Below are positions 62,820 to 64,000 of a stretch of DNA of 64,000 bases, piece by piece. Numbering within the stretch: the first letter of the stretch is position 1; each line of letters opens with the position of its first letter. The stretch spans positions 1 through 64,000 of the forward strand of contig NZ_AUJU01000008.1 of the NCBI RefSeq assembly GCF_000424385.1, in the 5' to 3' direction. The notes under the pieces are model-generated. The model saw only the letters and a list, made by a program, of their open reading frames with translations, had not been told where the DNA came from and did no database searches. The translations under genes and the position numbers were made by a program. The DNA comes from Butyrivibrio sp. LC3010. GTDB lineage: Bacteria; Bacillota; Clostridia; Lachnospirales; Lachnospiraceae.

Positions 62820-64000
62820 ATGAAAAATTTAGAAAAACGCAGAGCATACACGGTTGTACAGATTTTAAGAAAAACTCTCTGGTCCGCTATTCCGGTTGTG
62901 ATAATTTTCGTGATCATAAGTAGTTTTTCTTTTTTGGAAATAAGAAAACAAAATAATCTTGCAGTTGAGAATGCAGTAAATATTTATCAAACAGAATTAG
63001 AAGGAAAACTTAATGCCGTTGCACATTTTGTTCAATGGACTGTAGTTCACGATCCAATCCTGGATTCCTTTTCACTGGATAACAGCATAGGAATCTTCAG
63101 GCAGGCAGGAAATGATCTGAGACTACGAGTAAGCGATATGCAGTATTCAACCGGTTCCGAATTTATGTACTTTTTCTATTGGGATCAGGGGAACATTTTT
63201 ATGAATGCTTCTGAGCTCAAGGTATCTTATAAAACCTATAAGGCCATAAGAAAACGAGTCATAATGGATACGGTAAAGATAATCGGTGCGGAGGGCTTTT
63301 CCTGGAACACCTGCGTAGTTGACGGGGTTCCATACCTTTACTACCAGATAACCTATAATCACCGCACCTTTGTGGCGTTTGTCGCAGCGGAGGATATTGT
63401 TGCTCCACTCTCCAAGACTAACCTTGGACGCTATGGGAACATAAAGCTTCAGAATCTTAATGATGAGTCCTTCTATGAGACTGCGGAAAGTCCCAGGGGA
63501 TTTTTAAGCTATTACTACAATAAGCTGTATTTCCCCGGTGAAAAGTCTGGACTTCCCTTTACTCTTGTTATTGACTCAGATATGCTTGGAAGCTATGGAA
63601 AGATTTTTCTTTTACAGTTTCTGGTATTTTTGACAGCCCTTGCCCTTAGCGTCATCATGGGCGGCTACATACTTGCGACCTATAAAAGAGTGATACTTCC
63701 CATAAAGATTTTTTCGAGTAATCTTTCAAAGATGGATTCTATATCTGATACTGCTTCTCTCTCACTTGATCTTACAGACAGTAAGATACAGGAGCTGAAC
63801 CAGATAAACGATCAGTTTAAGAGTCTGATCCATGAAATTACAAGACTGAAAATCAACATTTATGAGGCTGAGCTTGACCAGAATAAATTCAGAATCCTGT
63901 TTTTACAGCAGCAGATTAAGCCGCACTTTTATCTGAACTGCCTTACAACCATCGACAGCATGCTGAGCCTTGGTGATGTATCAGCAGCCCAGAAGATGCT
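62820..64000 (+). CDS. YesM-type sensor histidine kinase, cut by window edge
   Basis: The frame is open from the ATG at 62820 for 393 codons to the edge. Helix 1 is about 22-40, an extracellular sensor region covers 45-260, helix 2 about 262-285, then a HAMP-like linker and coiled coil, and LQQQIKPHFYLNCLTT (His near 369), the start of the His_kinase domain. The HATPase domain lies outside the window. The ribosome site is poor. Divergent from the second sugar ABC operon, it is likely its regulator together with an AraC-type partner beyond the edge. Confidence 0.88.
   Translation, partial: MKNLEKRRAYTVVQILRKTLWSAIPVVIIFVIISSFSFLEIRKQNNLAVENAVNIYQTELEGKLNAVAHFVQWTVVHDPILDSFSLDNSIGIFRQAGNDLRLRVSDMQYSTGSEFMYFFYWDQGNIFMNASELKVSYKTYKAIRKRVIMDTVKIIGAEGFSWNTCVVDGVPYLYYQITYNHRTFVAFVAAEDIVAPLSKTNLGRYGNIKLQNLNDESFYETAESPRGFLSYYYNKLYFPGEKSGLPFTLVIDSDMLGSYGKIFLLQFLVFLTALALSVIMGGYILATYKRVILPIKIFSSNLSKMDSISDTASLSLDLTDSKIQELNQINDQFKSLIHEITRLKINIYEAELDQNKFRILFLQQQIKPHFYLNCLTTIDSMLSLGDVSAAQKM

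Noticed and set aside
1..64000. tRNA or rRNA genes
   Set aside because: No cloverleaf with TTCAA/TTCGA arm or conserved rRNA segment was noticed by eye; a tRNAscan run would settle this.

Overview
The window looks like chromosomal DNA of a low-GC anaerobic Firmicute of the Lachnospiraceae, most like Butyrivibrio or Pseudobutyrivibrio. Reasons are strong GGAGG ribosome binding sites, a type III glutamine synthetase, ferredoxin-like aldo/keto reductase, abundant two-component hybrids, c-di-GMP enzymes, LplB/LplC-type sugar ABC transporters with YesM/YesN regulators, and plant-polysaccharide hydrolases. The genus is inferred; no rRNA or tRNA gene was seen. Most genes lie on the minus strand.

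Layout. 1-914 is the membrane part of an ABC exporter cut by the window edge. 1100-3230 is a small mobile-looking patch: a tyrosine recombinase bracketed by two 35-bp near-identical terminator repeats, a PBECR4-like protein, and a tandem structured repeat. 3795-8042 holds a rhomboid protease, a repeat-bearing lipoprotein and an S41-like peptidase. 8182-13466 is a signalling operon: hybrid histidine kinase, solute-binding lipoprotein, HD-GYP response regulator. 13718-17057 holds an Fe-S aldo/keto reductase with a structured leader, an L,D-transpeptidase-like lipoprotein with Ser at the catalytic Cys position, and an alpha/beta hydrolase.

17239-29113 is a nitrogen-assimilation cluster read right to left: Amt-PII fusion, asparagine synthase, type III glutamine synthetase, glutamate synthase large and small subunits. 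A near-consensus promoter (29417-29445) feeds a ~300-nt leader carrying two terminator-like hairpins, which suggests attenuation. A chemoreceptor diverges from it. Beyond that lies a 28-residue microprotein gene with its own promoter and ribosome site; its peptide resembles the CheY-binding N-terminus of FliM. Then come a nucleoside hydrolase with an ECF S component and a UvrD-like helicase.

36262-48712 is a carbohydrate-utilisation locus: GH78 rhamnosidase, YesM/YesN two-component system, solute-binding protein, two permeases, carboxylesterase, GH43 enzyme. It probably handles decorated, rhamnose-containing plant polysaccharide. 48949-56390 is a three-gene signalling operon whose middle member fuses a hybrid kinase, a DegV (fatty-acid-binding fold) domain and an HPt domain; its GGDEF partner is degenerate. 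An intact GGDEF protein follows at 56930-58309. A flavodoxin gene (58540-58971) has a Fur-like box and a second palindrome over its -10. The window ends in a second sugar ABC system (59085-62636) and a divergent YesM-type kinase cut by the edge.
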